A DNA stretch of 64,000 nucleotides from Variovorax sp. Sphag1AA (GTDB lineage Bacteria > Pseudomonadota > Gammaproteobacteria > Burkholderiales > Burkholderiaceae_C): positions 372,001 through 436,000 of the forward strand of contig NZ_JACHYC010000002.1 in NCBI RefSeq assembly GCF_014192575.1. The letters are read 5' to 3'. Of this stretch, positions 16,916-25,230 are shown piece after piece. The translations under genes and the position numbers were made by a program. The notes under the pieces were generated by a model that saw nothing but the letters and a program-made list of their open reading frames with translations, was not told the origin of the DNA and searched no databases. Each line of letters opens with the position of its first letter. Within the stretch, counting starts at the first letter, position 1.

Positions 16916-17904
16916 GCGCACTGGTGCAGGCCAACGACCTGGCCAAGAATTTCGACGTTTCGCCGCCCTGGCTCAACCGGGTGCTGGAGCGCAAGCCGCG
17001 CGTGCTATTGCGCGCGGTCGATGGCGTGAGCTTCACGATCGAGCGCGGCAAGACGATGGCGCTTGTCGGCGAATCCGGTTGCGGCAAGAGCACTGTCGCG
17101 CGGCTGCTGGTGGGCTTGTACGAGCCTTCGCGTGGAGGCATGCACTTCGACGGTCAGGACGTGCATGCGGCCTACAAAACGCCTGGAGGCCGCGCGCTGC
17201 GGCGGCGGATCCAGATGATCTTCCAGGACCCCTACGCCAGCCTCAACCCGCGCTGGACCGTCGAAGCCATCATCGGCGAGCCCTTGCGGGAGCACGGCAT
17301 CCTGAAGGAGGGCCCGGAACTCAAGGCGCGGGTCGGCGAGCTGCTGAAGTCCGTGGGCCTTGGCCCGGCCGACATGGTGAAGTATCCGCACCAGTTCTCG
17401 GGCGGACAGCGGCAGCGCATCTCGATCGCCCGTGCGCTCGCGACGCAGCCCGAGTTCCTGGTCTGCGACGAGCCGACGTCCGCGCTCGACGTGAGCGTGC
17501 AGGCGCAGGTGCTCAACATCATGAAGGACCTGCAGCGTCAGCAGGGCCTGACCTATCTCTTCATCTCGCACAACCTCGCGGTGGTGCGACATGTGGCGGA
17601 CCAGGTGGGCGTGATGTATCTCGGGCGACTGGTCGAACTCGCGGACAAGCAGAAGCTCTTCGCATCGCCGCAGCATCCGTACACCCGCATGCTGCTCGAT
17701 GCGATTCCGCAGATGAAGCACGTCGGTCGCTCGCGCACGCCGGTGCAGGGCGAGGTGCCAAACCCGCTCAATCCGCCCTCGGGCTGCACCTTCCACCCGC
17801 GCTGCCCGCTCGCCAACGAGCGCTGCAAGACTGAACGGCCGTCGCTCCTGTCATTGCGTGGCGTGCAAGTCGCCTGCCACGCAGTAGAGGAAGGCCGGGC
17901 CTAG
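16912..17904 (+). CDS. Peptide-type ABC transporter ATPase (DppF-like)
   Basis: This is the second ATPase subunit. From the ATG at 16912 it has 330 residues, with Walker [10 protein letters not shown], signature FSGGQRQR, Walker [13 protein letters not shown], switch His in ISHNLA, and a C-terminal cysteine loop [15 protein letters not shown]. The longer frame starting at 16819 only overlaps the preceding gene. It ends one base before the convergent zwf stop codon, with no visible terminator between them. Confidence 0.95.
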   Translation: MSALVQANDLAKNFDVSPPWLNRVLERKPRVLLRAVDGVSFTIERGKTMALVGESGCGKSTVARLLVGLYEPSRGGMHFDGQDVHAAYKTPGGRALRRRIQMIFQDPYASLNPRWTVEAIIGEPLREHGILKEGPELKARVGELLKSVGLGPADMVKYPHQFSGGQRQRISIARALATQPEFLVCDEPTSALDVSVQAQVLNIMKDLQRQQGLTYLFISHNLAVVRHVADQVGVMYLGRLVELADKQKLFASPQHPYTRMLLDAIPQMKHVGRSRTPVQGEVPNPLNPPSGCTFHPRCPLANERCKTERPSLLSLRGVQVACHAVEEGRA

Positions 17905-17905
17905 G

Positions 17906-19375
17906 CTACTGTTCCTCGCCCCAGGCATAGCCGTCGCGGGCGATCATCGCGCTTGAGGCGCTCGGGCCCCACGTGCCAGCGGCATACGGCCGCGGCGCGC
18001 CGTCGGAATTCCAGCTCTCGATCAGCGGCTCGACCCAGCGCCATGCTTCTTCCTGCTCGTCACTGCGCACGAAGAGGTTCAGCCGTCCGTCGATGACGTC
18101 GAGCAGCAGCCGTTCATACGCCCCCACGCGCTCCGAGCCGAAGCGCTTGTCGAAGTCGAGGTCGAGCTGCACCGGCGCGAGTTGAGGCCCCGCATGGCGA
18201 TTCCCGTTGCGCTGCCGGTTGTCCTGCGCCTGCGCGAGCATGTGAAGCTCCAGCCCGTCCTTGGGCTGCAGGTTGATGACGAGCTTGTTCACCGAATTCG
18301 TCGGCGCGCGGAAGATGGCATGCGGCGTTTGCCGGAAGCTCACTTCGATGCGCGCGTCGCGCGATGCGAGCCGCTTGCCGGTGCGGATGTAGAGCGGCAC
18401 GCCGGCCCAGCGCCAGTTGGCGATCTCGGTGCGCAGCGCGACGAAGGTTTCGGTCCGGCTGTCCGGGTCGACGCCGGGTTCCTCGCGATAGCCCTGCACG
18501 CGCTCACCATAGGCAGTGCCTGCGGTGTACTGGCCGCGAATCGCGTGCATCCCGATTGACTCCGCGGTCCATGGCTTGAGGGCGCGCAGCACCTTGAGCT
18601 TCTCGTCGCGGATCGCGTCGGCGTGCGCGTTGATCGGCGGCTCCATGCCGACCGCGCAGACCAGTTGCAGCGCATGGTTCTGCACCATGTCGCGCAGTGC
18701 GCCGGTCTGGTCGTAGAAGGCCCCGCGCTTCTCGACGCCGAGGTCTTCCGCGATCGTGATCTGGATGTTGGCGATGTGCTCGCGGCGCCAGATGGGCTCG
18801 AACAGCGCATTGCCGAAGCGCATCGCGAACAGGTTCTGTACCGAAGGCTTGCCGAGGTAGTGGTCGATGCGGAACACCTGCTGCTCGGCAAGTACCTTGC
18901 GCACTGCGGTGTTGATTGCGCGATTGGATGCCAGGTCGTGGCCCAGCGGCTTCTCGAGGACCACGCGCGTCTGCTCGCCGTTGAGACCGGCCGCTGCGAT
19001 CTGTTCGACCACCTGCGTGAAAAGTGCCGGCGCGGTTGCAAGGTACATCACGACCACGTTGGCGTTGCGTGCCTTCAACAACCGGGCAAGTTTTTCGTAA
19101 TCGGCCGGTTGCGAAAGATCCATGCGCAGGTAGTCGAGCAGGGACGCGAATTTCTTGAACTCTTCGGCCGAGGGGCGTTTGGCGCCTTCGACCGCGTTGA
19201 AGCGGTCCTGGATCAGCTTGCGATAGGCGTCATCGTCCAGTTCGTCGCGCGCGATACCGATGATGCGGCCCCCCTCGGGCAGCGTCCCGTGCCGGAATGC
19301 CTGGAAAAGCGCAGGCATCAGCTTTCGCCATGCGAGGTCGCCGGTACCGCCAAAAAGTACGAGATCGAAACTCAT
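17906..19375 (-). CDS. zwf: Glucose-6-phosphate 1-dehydrogenase
   Basis: Zwf oxidises glucose 6-phosphate to 6-phosphogluconolactone, producing NADPH and feeding the pentose phosphate and Entner-Doudoroff routes. From the ATG at 19373-19375 it has 489 residues, as usual. It has the nucleotide-binding start MSFDLVLFGGTGDLAWRKL and the substrate and catalytic motif RIDHYLGK. The frame is open to 19588, but the extra 71 residues are a high-GC shadow. It is divergent from an AfuA-like binding-protein gene. The 140-bp gap holds a GGTAC-TT-GTACC palindrome and a terminator-like hairpin. No pgl or edd gene is adjacent. Confidence 0.97.
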   Translation of the reverse strand: MSFDLVLFGGTGDLAWRKLMPALFQAFRHGTLPEGGRIIGIARDELDDDAYRKLIQDRFNAVEGAKRPSAEEFKKFASLLDYLRMDLSQPADYEKLARLLKARNANVVVMYLATAPALFTQVVEQIAAAGLNGEQTRVVLEKPLGHDLASNRAINTAVRKVLAEQQVFRIDHYLGKPSVQNLFAMRFGNALFEPIWRREHIANIQITIAEDLGVEKRGAFYDQTGALRDMVQNHALQLVCAVGMEPPINAHADAIRDEKLKVLRALKPWTAESIGMHAIRGQYTAGTAYGERVQGYREEPGVDPDSRTETFVALRTEIANWRWAGVPLYIRTGKRLASRDARIEVSFRQTPHAIFRAPTNSVNKLVINLQPKDGLELHMLAQAQDNRQRNGNRHAGPQLAPVQLDLDFDKRFGSERVGAYERLLLDVIDGRLNLFVRSDEQEEAWRWVEPLIESWNSDGAPRPYAAGTWGPSASSAMIARDGYAWGEEQ

Positions 19376-19426
19376 GGATACATCCCTAGGGTTGCGAAGG
19401 CGCGAGCATGAAGCTTGCCAGCGAAT

Positions 19427-19438
19427 GGTACTTGTACC
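19427..19438. promoter_or_regulatory. Palindromic candidate operator between zwf and the sugar-phosphate-type importer
   Basis: GGTAC-TT-GTACC is a perfect 12-bp palindrome in the zwf/importer divergent gap, 52 bp upstream of the zwf ATG and 78 bp upstream of the importer ATG. It differs from the published HexR consensus (TGTAATTTAATTACA type). Which protein binds it is unknown. Confidence 0.35.
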
Positions 19439-19475
19439 GATCCGGCCATTGATGACCACGCGATAAGCTGAAGGC

Positions 19476-19500
19476 GGCCCGCGGGGGCCATTTTTGTTTT
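19476..19500 (+). terminator. Terminator-like hairpin in the importer leader
   Basis: GGCCC (19476-19480) pairs with GGGCC (19485-19489), followed by A, five T, G and four T. It lies 16 bp upstream of the binding-protein ATG and no gene ends before it on this strand. It would therefore act as an attenuator of transcripts starting in the divergent gap, if it works at all; the stem is only 5 bp. Confidence 0.4.
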
Positions 19501-19515
19501 CCGAATGAGGACCAG

Positions 19516-20547
19516 ATGAAGAACAAGCTCGTGCAAACCTTGCAAATGGCAACTGCAGCGGCACTGATCGGCGCTTCGGCGGGCGCATCGGCTCAGACCG
19601 TCAACGTGATCTGTTCGGTGCAGGCCGAGTGGTGCAACATGATCGCGACCGTGTATGCGCGCACCACTGGCGTCAAGCTCAACATGTCGCTCAAAGGCTC
19701 GGGCGAGGCGCTCGCGCAGCTCATCGCGGAGAAGGACAACCCGAAGACCGACGTGTGGTTCGGCGGCACGGGCGATCCGCACCTGCAGGCTGCAGAGATG
19801 GGCCTCACGCTCGAATACAAGTCGCCGACCTTGCCGCAGCTCTATCCGTGGGCACAGCAGCAGGCCCAGCAGTCGGGCTACAGGACGGTGGGCATCTACT
19901 CCGGCCCGCTGGGCTTCGGCTACAACACCGAGCTCATTCAGAAGAAGAAGCTCCCAGTGCCACGCAGTTGGGCCGACCTGCTCAAGCCTGAATACAAGGG
20001 CGACATCCAGGTGGCGAATCCGGCATCGAGCGGCACGGCCTACACGATGATCGCCACGCTCGTCCAGTTGATGGGCGAGGACAAGGCCTTCGAGTACCTC
20101 AAGGGCCTGCACCGCAACGTGGGCCAGTACACGCGCTCTGGAACCGGCCCGATCAAGGCGGTGGCGCGCGGCGAGACGGCGGTCTCCATCAGCTTCATCC
20201 ACGACGCGCCGCAAGAGAAGATGCAGGGCTTCCCCGTCGAGACCACGACGCCCTCCGAGGGCACCGGCGCGGAGATCGGCTCCATGAGCATCGTGAAGGG
20301 CGCGCGCAATCTCGACCAGGCGAAGAAGTTCTATGAATGGGCGCTCACGCCGCAGGCGCAGACCTTCGGTGCAGCGGCGAAGCAATATCAGCTGCCTTCG
20401 AACAAGACCACGCCGGTCGATCCCAACGTGCCCGATTTCAAGAAGATCAAGATGATCAACTACGACTACGCGAAGTACGGCGCGAGCGCCGAGCGCAAGC
20501 GTTTGATCGCGCGCTGGGAAAAGGACGTCAACTCGCTGCCGCGATAG
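19516..20547 (+). CDS. ABC substrate-binding protein, AfuA-like (sugar phosphate or iron)
   Basis: This is the periplasmic binding protein of an FbpA/AfuA-class importer. The 343-residue product has a signal peptide ending GASA (about residue 26) and the start QTVNVICSVQAEWCNMI. The iron-binding FbpA branch uses adjacent tyrosines to hold ferric ion; none are present here. His229-Asp230 (FIHDAPQEK) and Glu248 (TPSEGTGAE) fall near positions I recall as hexose-phosphate ligands in Actinobacillus AfuA (His, Asp, Glu). The gene lies between zwf and tal-pgi. I infer a phosphorylated sugar or a related organophosphate as ligand. Automatic annotation would probably say iron. Confidence 0.75.
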   Translation: MKNKLVQTLQMATAAALIGASAGASAQTVNVICSVQAEWCNMIATVYARTTGVKLNMSLKGSGEALAQLIAEKDNPKTDVWFGGTGDPHLQAAEMGLTLEYKSPTLPQLYPWAQQQAQQSGYRTVGIYSGPLGFGYNTELIQKKKLPVPRSWADLLKPEYKGDIQVANPASSGTAYTMIATLVQLMGEDKAFEYLKGLHRNVGQYTRSGTGPIKAVARGETAVSISFIHDAPQEKMQGFPVETTTPSEGTGAEIGSMSIVKGARNLDQAKKFYEWALTPQAQTFGAAAKQYQLPSNKTTPVDPNVPDFKKIKMINYDYAKYGASAERKRLIARWEKDVNSLPR

Positions 20548-20548
20548 C

Positions 20549-22774
20549 GTGTCGTCGATCTCGCAAGGGCGGCGCAGCCCCAATCGATCGATCTGGACCT
20601 GCATCGTCGCGGGTCTGATCGGCTACCTCGCATTGCCCTGGTATGCGATTCAGGACACCTCGTGGTACGAGGTGATCCCTCAGGTGTTCAGCGAAGGCGA
20701 AGCGGCAAACGGCGTGATCCAGGCAGCGCTCCAGGGCCGAAGCTGGCTCTACATCGGCCTTATCGGACTGGCGGTGTGCCTGTTGGGCGGCCTGCTTCGC
20801 GCCGGACGCGTGCAGGGGCAATTGCTGTTCATCGGTGGCGCGGTGGGGAGCATCGGCCTTGCGTTGAGCGGCTTTCTCATCGGCGCGAGGGGGTGGTCGA
20901 TCGCGGCCCTCAACACGCAGCTCGGGGAGCTGTCGGTGAACCAGTTTGGGATGGGCGCGGGCGGGTTCGTGGCCTTCTCGGCATTGGTGCTGCTTGCGGC
21001 GTTCGGAATCGCACGCCTGGGCTTCTTCAAGGGCGATCTGTTCGTTGCCGGCGCGGTGATCGCGTCGGGCGTACTGATGGCGGTGTTCATCGCCTATCCA
21101 GTGAGCAAGGCGCTGGCCGGTGCCTTCATCGACGAAGACGGGCATTGGTCGTCCGCTGCATTCCTCGCCCGCATCGCCACCGAGCGCGTATGGGGGCTGG
21201 GCTGTCTCTCGGGCGGGGTTCGATGCGGAGTCGCATGGAACACGCTGGTGCTCGCACTTCTCACGGCAGCGGGCACGACCTTGCTCGGCACGTTGATGGC
21301 GCTCATGGCCGAACGCGGCAGCCGCCGCTGGCAGGCACCTCTGCGCGTGCTCGCGCTGCTGCCGATCATCACGCCGCCCTTCGTGGTCGGCTTGGGGCTG
21401 ATCCTGCTCTTTGGCCGCGCGGGCGTGGTCAACCAGTTGCTCGAAAGCGCCTTCGGAATAGAGCCCACGCGCTGGTTCTACGGAATGCCGGGCGTGCTGG
21501 TCGCCCAGCTCTTCGCCTTCACCCCGATCGCCTTCATGATCATGCGTGGCGTGGTGCAAGGCGTGGCCCCGAGCCTGGAGGAGGCGGCGCTGATGCTTCG
21601 TGCAGACCGTCGACGTGCCTTCTTCACGGTCACGCTGCCGCTGATCAAGCCCGGACTCGCGAATGCCTTCCTCGTCGGCTTCATCGAAAGCATCGCGGAC
21701 TTCGGCAACCCGATCGTGGTCGGCGGCCAGTTCTCGGTGCTGTCGACGGACATCTTCTTCGCGATCGTCGGTGCGCAGTACGACCAGGGTCGTGCCGCTT
21801 CGCTCGCCTGGGTGCTGACCTTCTTCGCGCTCGCGGTGTTCGCGCTCCAGCGCGGGCTGCTCGGCCGGCGCAGCTACACCACGGTGAGCGGCAAGGGAGA
21901 TGCCGGCATCGCGATGCCGTTGCCGGATGGCGTGCGCCGCGCGATCTACTGCATTGCCTTGCCGTGGATCCTGTTCACGGTGGTGGTCTATCTCTTCGCT
22001 TTCGCGGGCGGCTTCGTACAGACATGGGGACGCGACTACACCTTCACGCTCAATCACTTCAGGACGGCGTTCGCGCTCGAATGGGGCCAGTTCGGCGTGG
22101 TGTGGGCGGGTACCGCGTGGAATTCGCTCATCACGACGGTCAAGCTCGCGGGCATTTCCGCGCCGTTCACCGCGGCATTCGGTCTTCTGATTGCGTGGCT
22201 GCTTTCGCGCAACGAGTTCAGGGGGCAGGGCGCCTTCGAGTTCGCGGCACTGCTGGCCTTCGCCATACCGGGCACGGTGCTCGGCGTGAGCTACATCCTC
22301 GCCTTCAACGTGCCGCCGCTCGAACTCACCGGCACGGGGCTCATCATCGTGCTGTGCTTCATGTTCCGGAACCTGCCGGTCGGAGTGCGAGCGGGCACCG
22401 CCGCGTTCAAGCAGATCGACCGTTCGCTGGATGAAGCATCGCTGATGCTGCGCGCATCGACCTCGCAGACGCTCTTCAAGGTGGTGCTGCCGCTGTTGAA
22501 GCCGGCGCTGGCGGCGGCGCTGGTCTACAGCTTCGTGCGCGCCATGACGACGGTGAGCGCGGTGATCTTCCTGGTCACGGCCGAGAACGAGCTGGCGACC
22601 ACCTACATCATCGGCCGCGTCGGCAACGGCGACTACGGCGTCGCGCTCGCGTACTGCACGGTGCTCATGATCCTGATGGCCGCGGCGATCATGCTCGTGC
22701 AGCTGCTCGTCGGCGAGAGGAAGCTGGGCCGACGCAAGGCCGACGCGCCGGCGCCCGTCCCGGTCGCGACCTGA
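20549..22774 (+). CDS. Fused two-domain ABC permease, AfuB-like
   Basis: This inner-membrane subunit carries both permease halves in one chain of 741 residues. It starts at a GTG one base after the binding-protein stop. After an N-terminal membrane extension (helices around residues 14-180, with a periplasmic part after LPWYAIQDTSWYE) come two MetI-type transport domains. Each has its ATPase-coupling loop: EEAALMLRADRRRAFF in the first and DEASLMLRASTSQTLF in the second. Fused double permeases of this size are typical of the FbpB/AfuB and 2-aminoethylphosphonate families. It sits between its binding protein and ATPase in one operon. Confidence 0.9.
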   Translation: MSSISQGRRSPNRSIWTCIVAGLIGYLALPWYAIQDTSWYEVIPQVFSEGEAANGVIQAALQGRSWLYIGLIGLAVCLLGGLLRAGRVQGQLLFIGGAVGSIGLALSGFLIGARGWSIAALNTQLGELSVNQFGMGAGGFVAFSALVLLAAFGIARLGFFKGDLFVAGAVIASGVLMAVFIAYPVSKALAGAFIDEDGHWSSAAFLARIATERVWGLGCLSGGVRCGVAWNTLVLALLTAAGTTLLGTLMALMAERGSRRWQAPLRVLALLPIITPPFVVGLGLILLFGRAGVVNQLLESAFGIEPTRWFYGMPGVLVAQLFAFTPIAFMIMRGVVQGVAPSLEEAALMLRADRRRAFFTVTLPLIKPGLANAFLVGFIESIADFGNPIVVGGQFSVLSTDIFFAIVGAQYDQGRAASLAWVLTFFALAVFALQRGLLGRRSYTTVSGKGDAGIAMPLPDGVRRAIYCIALPWILFTVVVYLFAFAGGFVQTWGRDYTFTLNHFRTAFALEWGQFGVVWAGTAWNSLITTVKLAGISAPFTAAFGLLIAWLLSRNEFRGQGAFEFAALLAFAIPGTVLGVSYILAFNVPPLELTGTGLIIVLCFMFRNLPVGVRAGTAAFKQIDRSLDEASLMLRASTSQTLFKVVLPLLKPALAAALVYSFVRAMTTVSAVIFLVTAENELATTYIIGRVGNGDYGVALAYCTVLMILMAAAIMLVQLLVGERKLGRRKADAPAPVPVAT

Positions 22775-22787
22775 ATCAAAGGACACC

Positions 22788-23834
22788 ATGAGCAACGGCA
22801 TCGAATTCCGCAACGTCACCAAGCGCTATGGCAAGAGCGCAGATGCGCCGCTCGCGGTCAAGGGCATCAGCTTCGAGGTGCCGGCCGGCACGCTGACCAC
22901 GATCCTCGGCCCTTCCGGCTGCGGAAAGACCACGACGCTTCGAATGATCGCGGGACTGGAGTCGCCGACATCGGGCTCGATCATCATGGGCGGACGCGAC
23001 GTCACCGACCTCGCGCCTTCCGAGCGCAACGTGAGCATGATGTTCCAGAGCTATGCGCTCTTCCCGCACATGAACGTCATCGAGAACGTCAGCTACGGCT
23101 TGCGCATGAGCGGCGTGCGCAAGGACGAGGCCCGTGCCCGGGCGCGCGATGCGCTCAAGGGCGTGGGGCTGGTCGACTTCGACACGCGCCTGCCGAGCGA
23201 ACTCTCGGGCGGGCAACAGCAACGCGTGGCGCTCGCGCGTGCGCTGGTGCTGGAGCCCGCGGTGCTGCTGTTCGACGAGCCGCTTTCCAACCTCGACGCG
23301 CGCCTGCGCCGCGAGATGCGCGAGGAAATCCGCAACCTGCAGCAACGCCTGCAACTCACGGTGGCCTATGTCACGCACGACCAGAGCGAGGCGCTGGCGG
23401 TCAGCGACCAGATCATCGTGATGGACCACGGCGTGATTGCCCAGCGCGGCACGCCCGAGCAGCTCTATGGCAATCCGGAGAGCGAATTCGTCGCGGGCTT
23501 CATGGGCGAGGCGATGGTGTTCCCCGCGCTCGCACAGCCGGACGGACGCGTGCAGATGGGCCCGTTGATGTTGACGCCGCGCCACGCGGTCGCGCCCGGC
23601 ATCGTCAAGGTCGCAGTGCGGCCGGAAGCCTGGTACATCGGTGCGGCGGTGGGCTTGCCCGCCACGGTGCGCAAGGCGTCTTTCCTCGGCAACTTCTACG
23701 AGTATGCTTTTGACACCGCGCTCGGTTCGGTCTTCGTCGTGTCCACCGACCTGGTGCATCCACTTGCCGCCGGCGCGGAGACCCACCTGTCCCTGACCAA
23801 CCACGGCGTCTCCATCGTGCCCGTTGCCCTATGA
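22788..23834 (+). CDS. ABC transporter ATPase, AfuC/FbpC-like
   Basis: This is the ATPase subunit of the AfuABC-like importer. The 348-residue product has Walker A GPSGCGKTT (41-49), Q-loop MMFQSYALFPHM, signature LSGGQQQR (139-146), Walker B VLLFDEPLSNLDARL and switch His in VTHDQSEA. The C-terminal third is a TOBE-type regulatory domain with the RPEAW motif. It is preceded by AAAGGA at 22778-22783. Its last four bases overlap the start of the HAD phosphatase gene (ATGA), so the two should be co-translated. Confidence 0.92.
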   Translation: MSNGIEFRNVTKRYGKSADAPLAVKGISFEVPAGTLTTILGPSGCGKTTTLRMIAGLESPTSGSIIMGGRDVTDLAPSERNVSMMFQSYALFPHMNVIENVSYGLRMSGVRKDEARARARDALKGVGLVDFDTRLPSELSGGQQQRVALARALVLEPAVLLFDEPLSNLDARLRREMREEIRNLQQRLQLTVAYVTHDQSEALAVSDQIIVMDHGVIAQRGTPEQLYGNPESEFVAGFMGEAMVFPALAQPDGRVQMGPLMLTPRHAVAPGIVKVAVRPEAWYIGAAVGLPATVRKASFLGNFYEYAFDTALGSVFVVSTDLVHPLAAGAETHLSLTNHGVSIVPVAL

Positions 23835-24493
23835 ATGTTGTTTTCGATCTCGGTGCCGTTCTTCTGACCTGGGAGCCGGTGGCGCTGGTGCAGACCCATT
23901 TCGCGGCGCACGCACCCACAGCTGACGCGGCACACGCGCTCGCGAGCCAGATGTTCCACCACGAGGACTGGCTCGGCTTCGACCGCGGCACGCATTCGCT
24001 CGATGATGCGATCGGCCGGATGGCCCTGCGTCTTTCGCTGCCGGGAGATCGACTCAGCGAGGTGCTCGCGCCCATGGGCGAGAGGCTGGAGCCCATCGGG
24101 GTCACGGTGGACCTGCTTGCGAGCCTGCGCGACCGGCGAGATGCGGGCGAAGACCTTCGCCTCTACTACCTCTCGAACATGCCGGAGCCCTACGCACGCG
24201 TGCTCGAATATCGCCATGCCTTCTTCACCTGGTTCGATGGCGGCATCTTCTCCGGCGACGTGAAGATCGTGAAGCCGCAGCGCGGTATCTACGACCTGCT
24301 GACTGAGCGATACAAGCTCGATGCCGCGGAGACCGTCTTCATCGACGACTCCGCCGCCAACGTTGCCGCTGCCCGCGAGCTGGGCTGGAAGGCGATCCAC
24401 TGCGAGCGGCCAAGCCAGGTGCCGACGCAACTGGCCGCCTATTTGCCGGTCAGCACCACTTTGTCGACATCGAAGCCGAGCGTGCGCGCGTAG
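23831..24493 (+). CDS. HAD-superfamily phosphatase (YihX-like)
   Basis: HAD phosphatases hydrolyse phosphate esters through an aspartyl-phosphate. The 220-residue product has motif I VVFDLGAVLL (nucleophile Asp6), motif II LSNM, Lys in VKPQRGIY and motif IV VFIDDSAANV. As in E. coli YihX, a sugar-phosphate phosphatase, motif I reads DLG rather than DxD. The gene overlaps the importer ATPase by 4 bp, which ties it to that transporter and suggests it dephosphorylates an imported phosphoester or a metabolite of it. Its last 55 bp overlap the convergent lipocalin gene. The substrate is inferred from context only. Confidence 0.85.
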   Translation: MNVVFDLGAVLLTWEPVALVQTHFAAHAPTADAAHALASQMFHHEDWLGFDRGTHSLDDAIGRMALRLSLPGDRLSEVLAPMGERLEPIGVTVDLLASLRDRRDAGEDLRLYYLSNMPEPYARVLEYRHAFFTWFDGGIFSGDVKIVKPQRGIYDLLTERYKLDAAETVFIDDSAANVAAARELGWKAIHCERPSQVPTQLAAYLPVSTTLSTSKPSVRA

Positions 24494-25110
24494 TCGAGTT
24501 CCGCGTCAAGCGCGGCCACGTCAAGCACCGGCGCGCGTGATAGCACCCAGAGGTATCTGCGATCGGGCGTGCCCACCAGCGCGACCTGGTAGTCGCGGTC
24601 CAGCTTCAGGATCCAGTAGTCACCCCAGACCACGGGCAGCCACGCCAGCCAGTCGGGCGCGAAACGCACCTCGAGTCGGCCCGCGCCCGGTTGGCCCGGG
24701 ACGTTCACCACGCGCGCAATGCCGACGGATTCGTCGAATCGTCCGTCGTCAAGAATGCAGCGGTTGCGCACCTGCACGTTGCCGTCGTCCAACAATGTGT
24801 ATTCAGCGGTTACCGGGCCGGCGCATTGTTTCTCGAAGCGGTTGGGCAAGCGCGCCTGCTCGTGCCAGAGGCCCACATAGCGCTTGAGATCGACCGGCGC
24901 GACCACCTGGAGGGGGGCGCGCATCAGCGGCGCGCCATCCGCCGGGCCGGCGATCGTGCCGTTGCGTGCATTGCGCGCGGTGTTGAGCGCCAGCAGCGTC
25001 AGGGCGCCGCCAACGCAAAAGGCGGTCGCCAGCGTCCCGATCGAGGCGCTGACAGCGCGATCATCGAATGCGGCTGGGGCCGGCGGTGCCCGGCGAGTGC
25101 GTTGACCCAT
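24439..25110 (-). CDS. Lipocalin family protein (Blc-like, membrane-anchored)
   Basis: Bacterial lipocalins are envelope proteins that bind lipids or other hydrophobic ligands and are often linked to stress. In the 223-residue product the lipocalin barrel begins at about residue 73 with the GxW motif (YVGLWHEQARLPNRFEK). It includes the Blc-type strands YWILKLDRDYQVALVG and RRYLWVLSR. E. coli Blc is a lipoprotein. This protein has no clear lipobox but a membrane segment at about residues 24-44, suggesting inner-membrane anchoring. The 3' end overlaps the HAD gene in antisense by 55 bp. It is divergent from tal across 120 bp. Confidence 0.88.
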   Translation of the reverse strand: MGQRTRRAPPAPAAFDDRAVSASIGTLATAFCVGGALTLLALNTARNARNGTIAGPADGAPLMRAPLQVVAPVDLKRYVGLWHEQARLPNRFEKQCAGPVTAEYTLLDDGNVQVRNRCILDDGRFDESVGIARVVNVPGQPGAGRLEVRFAPDWLAWLPVVWGDYWILKLDRDYQVALVGTPDRRYLWVLSRAPVLDVAALDAELDYARTLGFDVDKVVLTGK

Positions 25111-25230
25111 GGGGGTTCCTCCTGAAGCTGAGAGAAGGTCAGTGGGAGGCCAAGATTAGTGACGCGAGACACCGGCCCACGTCAGCCGGGGACCACACGA
25201 GCTGTAGTTTTGCAGCGGGATAATGGCCGC

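Noticed and set aside
19516..20547. Plain ferric-iron binding protein (FbpA) call
   Set aside because: No adjacent tyrosine pair is present, no Fur box is visible upstream, and the neighbours are sugar-phosphate genes; kept only as an alternative.
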